Shown: piece by piece, positions 44,042-52,993 of the stretch
Layout: each line of letters starts with the position of its first letter
Position numbering within the stretch: position 1 is the first letter of the stretch
Assembly: GCA_964597495.1 (NCBI GenBank)
Contig: CAZQYC010000003.1
Span: forward strand, 38,074-102,073
Origin: CAZQYC01 sp964597495
Lineage (GTDB): Bacteria; Pseudomonadota; Gammaproteobacteria; Steroidobacterales; Steroidobacteraceae
DNA: 64,000 nucleotides
Direction: 5' to 3'
Made by a program: the position numbers and the translations under genes
The notes under the pieces: model-generated
The model's database searches: none
Told to the model about the DNA's origin: nothing
What the model saw: only the letters and a program-made list of their open reading frames with translations

Positions 44042-45457
44042 TCAACCGCTGTCTTTCGATTTAATGCCGCCCTGATTGATACCGCCTTGCGTCAGAGCGT
44101 CCGGATCCAATAAGCGACGCAATTCGCTTGCGTCAATATCCGTCATTGCGGCGGCAACTTCAAGAATCGGTTTGCCTTCGCTGTAAGCGCGCTTGGCGAT
44201 TTGCGCGGCGCGATCGTAGCCCACGAGGGGATTGAGCGCCGTCGCCAAAATCGGATTTCGAGTCAGCGCCTGGTCAATTCTCGATGTATTCACGGTGAAT
44301 CCGGCAATGGCGCGATCCGCGAGATGACGAGCGCCGTTGGCCAAGAGGTTAATGCTTTGCAGTAAGTTATAGGCAATCACCGGCAACATGACGTTCAATT
44401 GGAAATTACCCGACTGTCCTGCAACGGTAATCGTCGCATCGTTGCCGATCACCTGAGCGCAAATCATGGCGAGCGCTTCGGGAATCACGGGATTCACCTT
44501 GCCAGGCATGATGCTGCTGCCGGGTTGCAAGGCGGGCAACGTGATCTCTCCCAAACCGGCCAGCGGACCGCTGTTCATCCAGCGTAAATCGTTCGCAATT
44601 TTCATCAAGCTCGTCGCCAGCGCCTTCAATTGGCCCGACAAGGCAACCGCGGTGTCCTGCGATGACAGCGCTTCGAAATAATTCTCGGACGTCGAAAAGA
44701 TCAACCCCGTTTTCGCGTTCAACGCGGCAATCGCATAGTCCGCAAATTGTGGGTGCGCATTGATTCCCGTGCCGACGGCGGTTCCCCCAAGCGCTAGATG
44801 CCTAATACCTGGCTGCGCCACGATCAGGCGTTGGCGCGCAAACTCTACCTGCATTTGCCATCCGCTTAATTCCTGCTCAAGCGAAATCGGCATCGCGTCC
44901 ATCAAGTGCGTTCGTCCGGTCTTGACGACCGCGCCCACTTCCTGCGCCTTCTCTTCGATAGTGGCCTCTAAGTTTTCGAGTGCCGGCAGCAAATGCTCCT
45001 CAAGCGTCAGAGAAGCCGCGAGATGAATGGCCGCAGGAATGACGTCGTTCGAACTCTGGCACTTATTCACATCGTCGTTGGGATGCACCGGCTTACCGAG
45101 TGACGCGCTGGCAAGGTGCGCAATCACTTCATTCATATTCATGTTCGTGCTGGTACCCGAGCCCGTTTGAAAGACGTCGACCGGAAATTGAGCATCGTGC
45201 TTGCCCTCGGCGACGAACAAAGCCGCGGTTTGAATGGCGATCGCGGTTTCTTCGGGCAATAGTCTCAATTGACCATTTGCTCCCGCCGCCGCCCATTTGA
45301 TCAGCGCCAACGCGCGCAGAAATTGTCGCGGCATGGTCAGCCCGCTCAATGTGAAGTTCTCCACTGCCCGTTGCGTCTGCGCACCCCACAGTGCATCGGC
45401 AGGTACCTTAAGTTCGCCCATGCTGTCGCGCTCGATGCGGTATTGATTGGCCGTCAT
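44042..45457 (-). CDS. fumC: class II fumarate hydratase
   Basis: A 471-residue iron-free fumarase converting fumarate to malate. The superfamily signature GSSIMPGKVNP, the substrate motifs TGSGTSTNMNMNEV and GRTHLMDAMPI, and DLRWMNSGP are canonical. Starts at ATG 45457, divergent from purB. The NudL-like gene follows after four bases. Confidence 0.95.
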   Translation of the reverse strand: MTANQYRIERDSMGELKVPADALWGAQTQRAVENFTLSGLTMPRQFLRALALIKWAAAGANGQLRLLPEETAIAIQTAALFVAEGKHDAQFPVDVFQTGSGTSTNMNMNEVIAHLASASLGKPVHPNDDVNKCQSSNDVIPAAIHLAASLTLEEHLLPALENLEATIEEKAQEVGAVVKTGRTHLMDAMPISLEQELSGWQMQVEFARQRLIVAQPGIRHLALGGTAVGTGINAHPQFADYAIAALNAKTGLIFSTSENYFEALSSQDTAVALSGQLKALATSLMKIANDLRWMNSGPLAGLGEITLPALQPGSSIMPGKVNPVIPEALAMICAQVIGNDATITVAGQSGNFQLNVMLPVIAYNLLQSINLLANGARHLADRAIAGFTVNTSRIDQALTRNPILATALNPLVGYDRAAQIAKRAYSEGKPILEVAAAMTDIDASELRRLLDPDALTQGGINQGGIKSKDSG

Positions 45458-45540
45458 GATGTGCCTCGCGATGCTGCTCAGGTATCATGGCCATCCTACA
45501 CGTACGGTCGGTCGCCGACCCCCTAATTGCCATAGCCACG

Positions 45541-46905
45541 ATGCCGTTGTCCTCCCTTACCGCCATTTCGCCCGTCGACGGGCGCTACGCCGACAAATGC
45601 GAAGAACTGCGACCGGTCTTTAGCGAATACGGACTGATTAGGCAGCGAATTAGGGTGGAGGCCCTCTGGCTCAAGGCGCTCGCGCAAGAGCCCGGCATCA
45701 AAGAACTGCAAGGCGTCCCGAAAGAGGCGCAGGCGTTTCTCGACCAAATCGCCGCTGCTGTGTCGGAAGCCGACGCCGCCGAAGTTAAGAAAACCGAGAA
45801 GACCACCAATCACGACGTGAAGGCGGTCGAGTACTTCGTCAAATCCCGTCTCGAAGCGTCGCCTTGGAAGGCGCATCGCGAGTTCGTCCACTTCGCCTGC
45901 ACCTCCGAAGACATCAATAACCTCAGTTATGCGTTGATGCTGAGCGAAGCACGCGACCGGGTGCTCCTGCCGAAGCTCGACACGTTGCTCGAACGATTGA
46001 AGCGCTTCGCGCATGCCCATGCCTCTACGCCGATGATGTCGCGCACGCACGGACAGCCTGCGACGCCTACGACCCTGGGCAAGGAAATCGCCAATGTCGC
46101 ACATCGCCTGCGACGTCAACGGGATCGGCTTGCCGCCGTCGCCATTGCAGGAAAAATGAACGGTGCGGTGGGCAATTTCAATGCGCACGTCGTTGCATAC
46201 CCGAACGTCGACTGGCCAGCCCTTTCAGAACGATTCATTCGTTCGCTGGGCTTGCACATCAATCCCTACACGACGCAGATCGAACCGCACGACTGGACGG
46301 CGGAATACTGCGATGCGCTGGCCGGCTCGAACGCCGTGCTCATCGATTTTTGCCGCGATGCGTGGGGCTATGTGTCCCTGGGATACTTCAAACAGCGCGT
46401 CGTCGCGGGCGAAGTCGGCTCGTCGACCATGCCGCACAAGGTCAATCCCATCGATTTCGAAAATGCGGAAGGGAATTTAGGTCTCGCTACCGCCCTACTA
46501 CGATTTTTTGCCGACAAACTGCCGATTTCGCGTTGGCAGCGCGATCTCACCGATTCCACCGTGCTGCGTAACCTTGGCGTTGCGATCGCACATGCGTTCA
46601 TCGCGTGGCGCTCGTTGGAGCGCGGCTTGGATCGAATCGACGTGGACGTGGCACGCTTACGCGAAGATCTCGACAGCAACTGGGAATTGCTTGCGGAACC
46701 GATTCAAACGGTCATGCGTCGCTACGGCGTCGAAGGCGCCTACGAGCAGCTGAAAGAACTTACCCGCGGCCGGCGCGTCGATGGACCCGCACTGCGTACC
46801 TTTATTGCCGGTCTGCAATTGCCGCCCGAAGCGAAGCAACAACTCCTTGCGCTCTCGCCGGAGACCTATATCGGATTGGCTGCGCAACTAGCGAACGGTA
46901 TTTAG
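45541..46905 (+). CDS. purB: adenylosuccinate lyase
   Basis: A 454-residue purine-biosynthesis lyase acting on SAICAR and adenylosuccinate. GSSTMPHKVNPIDFENAEGN is the superfamily signature, with MSRTHGQPATPTTLGKE and TSEDINNL also canonical. ATG 45541 gives the usual MPLSSLTAISPVDGRY start; the frame is open 18 codons further upstream but without family similarity. The protein belongs to the E. coli-type group. Confidence 0.96.
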   Translation: MPLSSLTAISPVDGRYADKCEELRPVFSEYGLIRQRIRVEALWLKALAQEPGIKELQGVPKEAQAFLDQIAAAVSEADAAEVKKTEKTTNHDVKAVEYFVKSRLEASPWKAHREFVHFACTSEDINNLSYALMLSEARDRVLLPKLDTLLERLKRFAHAHASTPMMSRTHGQPATPTTLGKEIANVAHRLRRQRDRLAAVAIAGKMNGAVGNFNAHVVAYPNVDWPALSERFIRSLGLHINPYTTQIEPHDWTAEYCDALAGSNAVLIDFCRDAWGYVSLGYFKQRVVAGEVGSSTMPHKVNPIDFENAEGNLGLATALLRFFADKLPISRWQRDLTDSTVLRNLGVAIAHAFIAWRSLERGLDRIDVDVARLREDLDSNWELLAEPIQTVMRRYGVEGAYEQLKELTRGRRVDGPALRTFIAGLQLPPEAKQQLLALSPETYIGLAAQLANGI

Positions 46906-46933
46906 CGGGCACTTTCGTGTAATGGAACTTAGC

Positions 46934-46959
46934 GCTTTAAAGGCGCGTTTCCTTTAAGC
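46934..46959. repeat. inverted repeat downstream of purB
   Basis: TTAAAGG (46937-46943) and CCTTTAA (46951-46957) form a perfect 7-bp stem extendable by GC pairs with one bulge. It may be a weak terminator for purB, although no T-run follows. Confidence 0.35.
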
Positions 46960-47034
46960 CGGCTTTGCCGAAACCCGGGAACCGGACACATGCCCTTTAG
47001 GGCATACCTCACATTTTTAGCGCTTTGGCATGCC

Positions 47035-47040
47035 TATAAT
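47035..47040 (+). promoter_or_regulatory. nudJ: consensus -10 box (TATAAT) for nudJ-mnmA
   Basis: A perfect TATAAT ends seven bases before the ATG of nudJ at 47047. A transcript starting at the usual distance would begin at or next to the start codon, so the mRNA may be leaderless. No good -35 is seen in the 17-bp position (CATTTT). A perfect ATGCCC-TTTA-GGGCAT hairpin lies at 46990-47005. Confidence 0.5.
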
Positions 47041-47046
47041 TTACGC

Positions 47047-47520
47047 ATGACATTCAAACCAGACGTTACCGTGGCGGCCATCGTAGAGCGAGACGGCCGC
47101 TTTTTATTGGTCGAAGAACACATTGCGTCAAAGCTCGTCTTGAACCAACCGGCCGGCCATCTCGAAGAGAACGAAAGTTTGGTCGAAGCCGTGATTCGCG
47201 AAACCCTGGAAGAAAGCGCCTGGCACTTTGCGCCGCAATCGCTGGTCGGTCTCTATCTTTGGAAACAACCGGTCACGGGACGAAGCTTCTTGCGAGTGGC
47301 CATCGCCGGCAACGTTACCCACCACGAACCGCAGCGCAAGCTGGATCGCGGCATCGAACGCACGTTGTGGCTGCCGCGCGATCAGATAGTCGCCAAATCA
47401 GCACGGCTGCGCAGCCCCATGGTTTTGCGATGCATCGACGACTATCTCGGGGGTGCGCGGCACTCGCTTGATGTGTTGCAACACATATCGCTGGAATCGG
47501 CGGTTGCAGTCAGCGGCTGA
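47047..47520 (+). CDS. nudJ: Nudix hydrolase NudJ-like phosphatase
   Basis: A 157-residue Nudix enzyme. The Nudix box is GHLEENESLVEAVIRETLEES (G-x5-E...REx2EE pattern). The N-terminus FKPDVTVAAIVERDGRFLLVEEH is typical of NudJ, a nucleotide/thiamine-pyrophosphate phosphatase paired with mnmA (trmU) in gammaproteobacteria. ATG 47047 is chosen because an open extension of 19 codons has no family match. No ribosome site is visible, in line with a leaderless transcript. mnmA follows. Confidence 0.92.
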   Translation: MTFKPDVTVAAIVERDGRFLLVEEHIASKLVLNQPAGHLEENESLVEAVIRETLEESAWHFAPQSLVGLYLWKQPVTGRSFLRVAIAGNVTHHEPQRKLDRGIERTLWLPRDQIVAKSARLRSPMVLRCIDDYLGGARHSLDVLQHISLESAVAVSG

Positions 47521-47523
47521 CTT

Positions 47524-47565
47524 TAAGGCGCTAGCAACTAGGCGCTAGCTGCTGGCCAGATTAAG
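47524..47565. repeat. CTAG heptad tract 5
   Basis: CTAG occurs at 47531, 47538 and 47545, exactly 7 bp apart, in the gap between nudJ and mnmA. Confidence 0.75.
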
Positions 47566-47610
47566 AAGCAAGCCCCGCCGCGAGCACGCGGCTGGTTTTA
47601 TACTTCCAGT

Positions 47611-48720
47611 ATGTCCTCCCCCCTCGTCATTCTCGGCATGTCCGGCGGCGTCGATTCGTCGGTCGCTGCGCATCTATTGCTCGTACAAGGCTTTCGGGTC
47701 GAAGGCTTGTTCATGACCAACTGGGAAGAGGATGAAGACGGATATTGCACCGCTGCCGATGACTACCAAGACGCACGCAAAGTCGCTGATAAACTCGGTA
47801 TTACGCTGCACAAAGTAAATTTCGCCGCCCAGTATCGCGAGCGTGTTTTCGAGCGCTTTCTCGACGAATACCGCGCCGGCCGAACGCCGAATCCCGACGT
47901 GTTGTGCAATCGGGAGATCAAGTTCGGCGTGTGCTTCGACTACGCGAAAAGACTAGGAGCGGAATTCGTTGCAACCGGACACTACGCTCGAGTTGAGCGG
48001 ACGCCCCAAGTTCGATTGCTCAAGGGGCTCGACAACAATAAGGACCAGAGCTACTTCCTGGCAGCGGTGGCGCGCGAGGCACTTGCCAATACTCTGTTTC
48101 CGGTCGGCGATCTGCCGAAGAGCGAAGTTCGGCGCATTGCCAAATCGCTCGCGCTTCCGGTGCACGATAAGAAAGACAGCACGGGCATTTGCTTTATCGG
48201 CGAACGGCCCTTCGAGGAATTTCTGGCGAAGTACTTGCCCGCGCAGCCGGGGTCGATCCAAACCACCGATGGAGAAACGATCGGCAAACATCGCGGCTTG
48301 ATGTACTACACGCTCGGCCAACGCCAGGGGTTAGGAATAGGCGGCACACGCAATCGAGCCGAACAACCTTGGTATGTCGTCGACAAAAATTTGGAAGGCA
48401 ACGTGCTGCTCGTTGCGCAAGGGCCGGATCATCCGGCGCTTCTAAGCGGGGGGCTCACCGCGTCCGCTCTACATTGGATGGATGGATGCCCACCCGCCTC
48501 GACCTTTCGCTGCTCAGCGAAGGTTCGCTATCGCCAGGCCGATCAACTTTGCCACGTAACGGTGGAGTCTAGCGGTCTCGCCCGAGTGGCCTTCGATCGA
48601 CCGCAACGAGCGGTGACCCCCGGCCAATTTGTGGTGTTTTATCGAAACGACGAATGCCTGGGTTCGGGAGTCATTGAAAAGACCCACGAAGTTGAGGTTG
48701 TCCGGGCTGCCGTCGGATAA
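47611..48720 (+). CDS. mnmA: tRNA 2-thiouridine synthetase MnmA
   Basis: A 369-residue enzyme that thiolates U34 of tRNA. It has the N-type ATP pyrophosphatase loop SGGVDSS (11-17), active-site Cys99 (NPDVLCNREIKFG) and the partner Cys194 (STGICFIGERPF), plus GHYARVE. Length and start match the family. Follows nudJ on the same strand. Confidence 0.97.
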   Translation: MSSPLVILGMSGGVDSSVAAHLLLVQGFRVEGLFMTNWEEDEDGYCTAADDYQDARKVADKLGITLHKVNFAAQYRERVFERFLDEYRAGRTPNPDVLCNREIKFGVCFDYAKRLGAEFVATGHYARVERTPQVRLLKGLDNNKDQSYFLAAVAREALANTLFPVGDLPKSEVRRIAKSLALPVHDKKDSTGICFIGERPFEEFLAKYLPAQPGSIQTTDGETIGKHRGLMYYTLGQRQGLGIGGTRNRAEQPWYVVDKNLEGNVLLVAQGPDHPALLSGGLTASALHWMDGCPPASTFRCSAKVRYRQADQLCHVTVESSGLARVAFDRPQRAVTPGQFVVFYRNDECLGSGVIEKTHEVEVVRAAVG

Positions 48721-48733
48721 ACCGCCTTGCTAT

Positions 48734-48751
48734 ATGCAATACATATTGCAT
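48734..48751. promoter_or_regulatory. inverted repeat upstream of acnA
   Basis: ATGCAAT-ACAT-ATTGCAT is a perfect 7+4+7 palindrome in an AT-rich part of the 185-bp mnmA/acnA gap. It could be an operator or part of the mnmA terminator; no known consensus is claimed. Confidence 0.35.
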
Positions 48752-48905
48752 TGGTATTCATCATATATTTTACGTCCGGCCGCGAATTGGGTATCGTGCG
48801 CGCCCCTGCCGACCAGAAGCGCTTATTTATAGCCACTCGCTGTAATCATAACCGCCCCGGTTATTACTTTTGGGCAGCCCTATTTCCCGCCGTTTCGGAG
48901 GACTA

Positions 48906-51599
48906 ATGAAAGATAGCTTCAAGGCGCGCACTCAGCTCGCGTGCAATGGCAAAAATTACGAGGTATTCAGCCTCGCCGCGCTTAAGGGCCATGACCTCAC
49001 GCGCTTGCCCTTCTCGCTCAAGATTCTCCTGGAGAATCTGCTGCGCTTTGAAGACGGCGTCAACGTGACCCGTCCCGACATCGAAGCTCTCCTTAAGTGG
49101 GATCCTAAGGCGGCGCCTTCGTATGAAATCTCCTTCACGCCGGCGCGCGTGATCATGCAAGACTTCACCGGCGTTCCCGCCGTCGTGGACTTGGCCGCGA
49201 TGCGTGAGGCGATGATTAAGCTCGGCGGCAACCCGGATGAAATTAATCCGCTTTCGCCGGCAGAGCTTGTGATCGATCACTCCGTCCAAGTCGACAACTA
49301 CGGCGCCGCCGATTCGCTCGCCAAGAACACCACGGTGGAGTTCGAACGCAATCAAGAGCGCTATTCTTTCTTGCGCTGGGGTCAAAACGCCTTCCGCAAT
49401 TTCAAAGTCGTTCCGCCGAACACCGGCATCGTTCACCAAGTCAACGTCGAACACCTGGCGCGTGTCGTGTTCGATGCTGAGAATAACGGCGTACGCCAGG
49501 CGTATCCCGACACCTTGGTCGGCACCGACTCGCACACGACGATGGTCAACGGCCTTGGCGTATTGGGCTGGGGCGTCGGCGGCATCGAAGCCGAAGCCGC
49601 GATGCTCGGCCAGCCGGTCACCATGCTCATCCCGCATGTCATCGGCTTCAAGCTCACGGGACAATTGAAGCCCGGCACCACCGCAACCGATCTGGTGCTC
49701 ACGATCACTGAAATGCTCCGCAAGAAAGGCGTAGTCGACAAGTTCGTCGAGTTCTTCGGCGACGGCTTAGCCAATCTGCCGCTCGCCGATCGCTCGACCA
49801 TTGCCAACATGGCGCCGGAATTCGGCAGCACCTGCGGCATCTTCCCGATCGATGAAGAAACGCTCAAGTATCTCGAGCTCACCGGACGCAGCGCCGATCA
49901 GATTGCGCTCGTCGAAGCCTATGCGAAGCATCAAGGCATGTGGCGTCAGAACGGACAGAAGCAAGCGGACTACACCGATGTTCTCGAACTCGATCTCGGT
50001 GCCGTGGAGCCCTCGCTCGCAGGACCGAAGCGTCCGCAAGATCGCGTGCCGTTGACCAAGGCCAAGGCCGTTTATCAAGCCACCGCCAAGACGATGGCCG
50101 CCGAGCGCACGCAGAAAAACCCGACGGCTACGGGTGCTGCGAAAGCGACCGTGGGCGGCGAGAGCTTCGAAGTGAAAGACGGCGCGGTGCTCATTGCCGC
50201 GATCACGAGTTGCACGAACACCTCGAATCCTGCGGTGTTGATCGCCGCCGGTTTGCTCGCCCGCAATGCACGCAAGCGCGGTTTGAAGACGAAGCCGTGG
50301 GTTAAAACGAGCTTAGCGCCGGGATCGCGAGTCGTGACCGATTACTTGAACAAGGCCGGGTTGACGCCCGACTTGGAAGCGGTTGGGTTCTACACGGTCG
50401 GCTACGGATGCACGACCTGCATCGGCAACTCCGGCCCGCTCAAGCAGGAGATTTCGGATGCGGTGAAGGCGGGCGATGTCATTGCAACATCGGTGCTTTC
50501 GGGCAATCGCAATTTCGAAGGCCGCGTTCATCCCGAAGTGAAACAGAATTTCCTGGCGTCGCCGCCGCTGGTGGTTGCGTACGCTTTGGCCGGCACGCTC
50601 GATCTCGATCTCACCACCGAAGCACTGGGCAACGGTTCCGACGGCAAGCCGGTTTTCTTGAAAGACATCTGGCCGACCCCGGCTGAAATCCAAGAGTCGA
50701 TCGGCAAGTCGGTGGACTCGGCGATGTTCAAGAAAGGCTACTCCAGCGTGTTCGCAGGCGATGCGAATTGGAATGCGGTGCGAACCACCACCGGGAAAAT
50801 TTATAGCTGGGACGACAAGTCCACGTACGTGAAGAATCCGCCCTACTTCGTCGGCATGGGTATGAAGCCGGCAGCTGTCGCCGATATTCGCAATGCGCGC
50901 GCGCTCGCCGTGCTCGGCGATTCGGTGACCACCGACCACATCTCGCCGGCCGGCAATATCGCGAAGAGCAGCCCGGCTGCGAAGTACTTGATGGCCGAAG
51001 GCGTTCAGCCGGCGGACTTCAATCAATACGGCGCGCGGCGCGGTAATCACGAAGTGATGATGCGCGGCACGTTCGCTAACATTCGCTTGCGCAATCTCAT
51101 GGTGCCGGGCGTCGAAGGCGGCGTCACGGTGCACGTGCCTACGGGCGAACAGATGAGCATCTACGATGCATCGGTCCGTTACAAAAAGGACAACACGCCG
51201 CTGGTGATTCTGGCGGGCAAGGAATACGGAACGGGTTCGTCGCGCGATTGGGCCGCGAAGGGAACCATGTTGCTGGGCGTAAAGACGGTCGTTGCCGAAA
51301 GCTTCGAGCGCATCCATCGCTCCAACTTGATCGGCATGGGCGTGTTGCCTTTGCAATTCAAAGAAGGCGAGAACGCGCAGAGCCTCGGCCTCACCGGCAA
51401 GGAAAGTTTTGAAATCATCGGCCTCAACGGCGGCGCCGCGAAAATGGTCACGGTCGTGGCAACACCCGCGTCCGGAGCTGCCATTAAGTTCGAAGCGCGT
51501 GTCCGCATCGATACGCCTAAAGAACGCGAGTACTACCAGCACGGTGGAATTCTCCACTACGTGCTGCGGCAACTTGCTTCCGGGTCGAAAGCAGCCTAG
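48906..51599 (+). CDS. acnA: aconitate hydratase A
   Basis: An 897-residue TCA-cycle enzyme with a 4Fe-4S centre. Cluster cysteines lie in SCTNTSNP and YGCTTCIGNSG. The substrate-loop GTDSHTTMVNGLG and DSVTTDHISPAG and KEYGTGSSRDWAAKG are AcnA-type. ATG 48906 follows TTCGGAGGACTA. It ends in a strong terminator. Confidence 0.97.
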   Translation: MKDSFKARTQLACNGKNYEVFSLAALKGHDLTRLPFSLKILLENLLRFEDGVNVTRPDIEALLKWDPKAAPSYEISFTPARVIMQDFTGVPAVVDLAAMREAMIKLGGNPDEINPLSPAELVIDHSVQVDNYGAADSLAKNTTVEFERNQERYSFLRWGQNAFRNFKVVPPNTGIVHQVNVEHLARVVFDAENNGVRQAYPDTLVGTDSHTTMVNGLGVLGWGVGGIEAEAAMLGQPVTMLIPHVIGFKLTGQLKPGTTATDLVLTITEMLRKKGVVDKFVEFFGDGLANLPLADRSTIANMAPEFGSTCGIFPIDEETLKYLELTGRSADQIALVEAYAKHQGMWRQNGQKQADYTDVLELDLGAVEPSLAGPKRPQDRVPLTKAKAVYQATAKTMAAERTQKNPTATGAAKATVGGESFEVKDGAVLIAAITSCTNTSNPAVLIAAGLLARNARKRGLKTKPWVKTSLAPGSRVVTDYLNKAGLTPDLEAVGFYTVGYGCTTCIGNSGPLKQEISDAVKAGDVIATSVLSGNRNFEGRVHPEVKQNFLASPPLVVAYALAGTLDLDLTTEALGNGSDGKPVFLKDIWPTPAEIQESIGKSVDSAMFKKGYSSVFAGDANWNAVRTTTGKIYSWDDKSTYVKNPPYFVGMGMKPAAVADIRNARALAVLGDSVTTDHISPAGNIAKSSPAAKYLMAEGVQPADFNQYGARRGNHEVMMRGTFANIRLRNLMVPGVEGGVTVHVPTGEQMSIYDASVRYKKDNTPLVILAGKEYGTGSSRDWAAKGTMLLGVKTVVAESFERIHRSNLIGMGVLPLQFKEGENAQSLGLTGKESFEIIGLNGGAAKMVTVVATPASGAAIKFEARVRIDTPKEREYYQHGGILHYVLRQLASGSKAA

Positions 51600-51606
51600 T
51601 CGTTCA

Positions 51607-51643
51607 GCAGTCGGGGGAGAAAATACTCCCCCGACTGCATTTT
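51607..51643 (+). terminator. rho-independent terminator of acnA
   Basis: A perfect 13-bp stem GCAGTCGGGGGAG (51607-51619) / CTCCCCCGACTGC (51626-51638) with loop AAAATA, followed by ATTTT, directly after the acnA stop. Confidence 0.8.
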
Positions 51644-51812
51644 GCAGTCCTGTTTTTTTCCGTGTGCGCAGCAATCCTTTCGCCTCGCGGAAGCTAAGTG
51701 CGCATGAGATTTCCAGCGTGCGAGTCGACGGTCGTAAACTGCCGTACCCAAACGTAGAATGCTCGGCCGACGAAACTTAGCCAACGAAATTTATCCTCCC
51801 TTAAACCGACGC

Positions 51813-52988
51813 ATGACCGACGCTCAGACCTTTCGCCTCGAAACACGTGCTTGGCTTGAAGCCAACTGCCCGCCGTCGATGCGCACTCCGATGGGCGAAG
51901 ACGGTTACCCCTGGGGCGGGCGCCGTTTCAAACCAGCCAATCCGGATACGAAGATCTGGATGGAGCGTATGGCAGCCAAAGGATGGACCGTGCCGACTTG
52001 GCCGAAAGAATACGGCGGTGCCGGCTTATCTTCGGAAGAAGCAAAAATTCTGGCCGAAGAATTGCGACGCATTGAAGCACGCCCTCCTCTCGTCTCGTTC
52101 GGCATTTGGATGCTGGGGCCCGTACTCATGGAGTTCGCGAATGAAGCACAGAAGAGAACATACCTTCCCCCCATCGCGCGCGGTGAAATCCGCTGGTGCC
52201 AGGGCTATTCGGAACCGGGCGCCGGATCGGATTTAGCGGGCTTGCAAACGCGCTGCGAGGACAAAGGCGATCACTACTTGATCAACGGCCAGAAAGTGTG
52301 GACTTCGTACGCCGATAAGGCCGACTGGATTTTTTGCCTGGTGCGTACCGATTCGGCAAAGAAACAAGGCGGAATCTCGTTCGTGCTATTCGACATGCAA
52401 ACGCCGGGCGTCGAAGCGCGACCGATTAAATTGATTTCCGGTTCCTCGCCGTTTTGCGAAACGTTCTTTACCGACGTCAAGGTGCCGAAGGATCAGTTAG
52501 TCGGCAGCATCAATGGCGGCTGGGTGATCGCTAAGCGCCTTCTGCAGCACGAGCGCAAGAACATTTCGGCCGGCGGCTTCGGCGGCGGAACGGACGTCGA
52601 AGAGTTTGCGCGTCGTTATATTGGCTTAAAAGACGGCATTCTGGCGGATCACGATTTCCGCACGCGGCTCGCCATCCACAAAATGGAAGCGCACGCCTTC
52701 GAACTCACGGTGCGCCGCAGTGTGGAGGAAGCAAAGAGCGGCAAAGACGTTGGCGCGACCACCTCCATCGTGAAGTACGCGGTCGCCAAGATGAATCAAG
52801 AACGGCGCGAACTCGGCATCGAAGCGATGGGCCTAAGCGGCGTCGGTTGGGATGGCCCGGGTTTCGAGGAGGACGCACTCGATGAGACGCGTCAGTGGTT
52901 GCGCGCTAAGGGCAACTCCATCGAAGGCGGGACGTCTGAAATCAATCTCAACATCCTCAGCAAGCACGTGCTGAATCTTCCCGAGTAA
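51813..52988 (+). CDS. acyl-CoA dehydrogenase, catalytic-type subunit
   Basis: A 391-residue flavoprotein of beta-oxidation. It shows YSEPGAGSDLAGLQTRCE (FAD/substrate loop), GQKVWTSYADKADW and, near the C-terminus, the catalytic segment SIEGGTSEINLNIL, where the Glu before GGTS is the usual base. ATG 51813 lacks a clear ribosome site. It begins the operon with the second dehydrogenase (5-bp gap), the FadB-like and FadA-like genes. The paired arrangement recalls heteromeric acyl-CoA dehydrogenases of sterol/side-chain degradation; that is inference. Confidence 0.92.
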   Translation: MTDAQTFRLETRAWLEANCPPSMRTPMGEDGYPWGGRRFKPANPDTKIWMERMAAKGWTVPTWPKEYGGAGLSSEEAKILAEELRRIEARPPLVSFGIWMLGPVLMEFANEAQKRTYLPPIARGEIRWCQGYSEPGAGSDLAGLQTRCEDKGDHYLINGQKVWTSYADKADWIFCLVRTDSAKKQGGISFVLFDMQTPGVEARPIKLISGSSPFCETFFTDVKVPKDQLVGSINGGWVIAKRLLQHERKNISAGGFGGGTDVEEFARRYIGLKDGILADHDFRTRLAIHKMEAHAFELTVRRSVEEAKSGKDVGATTSIVKYAVAKMNQERRELGIEAMGLSGVGWDGPGFEEDALDETRQWLRAKGNSIEGGTSEINLNILSKHVLNLPE

Positions 52989-52993
52989 GCATC

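Noticed and set aside
50313..51674. A 453-codon minus-strand frame opposite acnA
   Set aside because: It lies antisense to a fully conserved gene, has a composition typical of antisense frames in GC-rich DNA and no recognisable domain.
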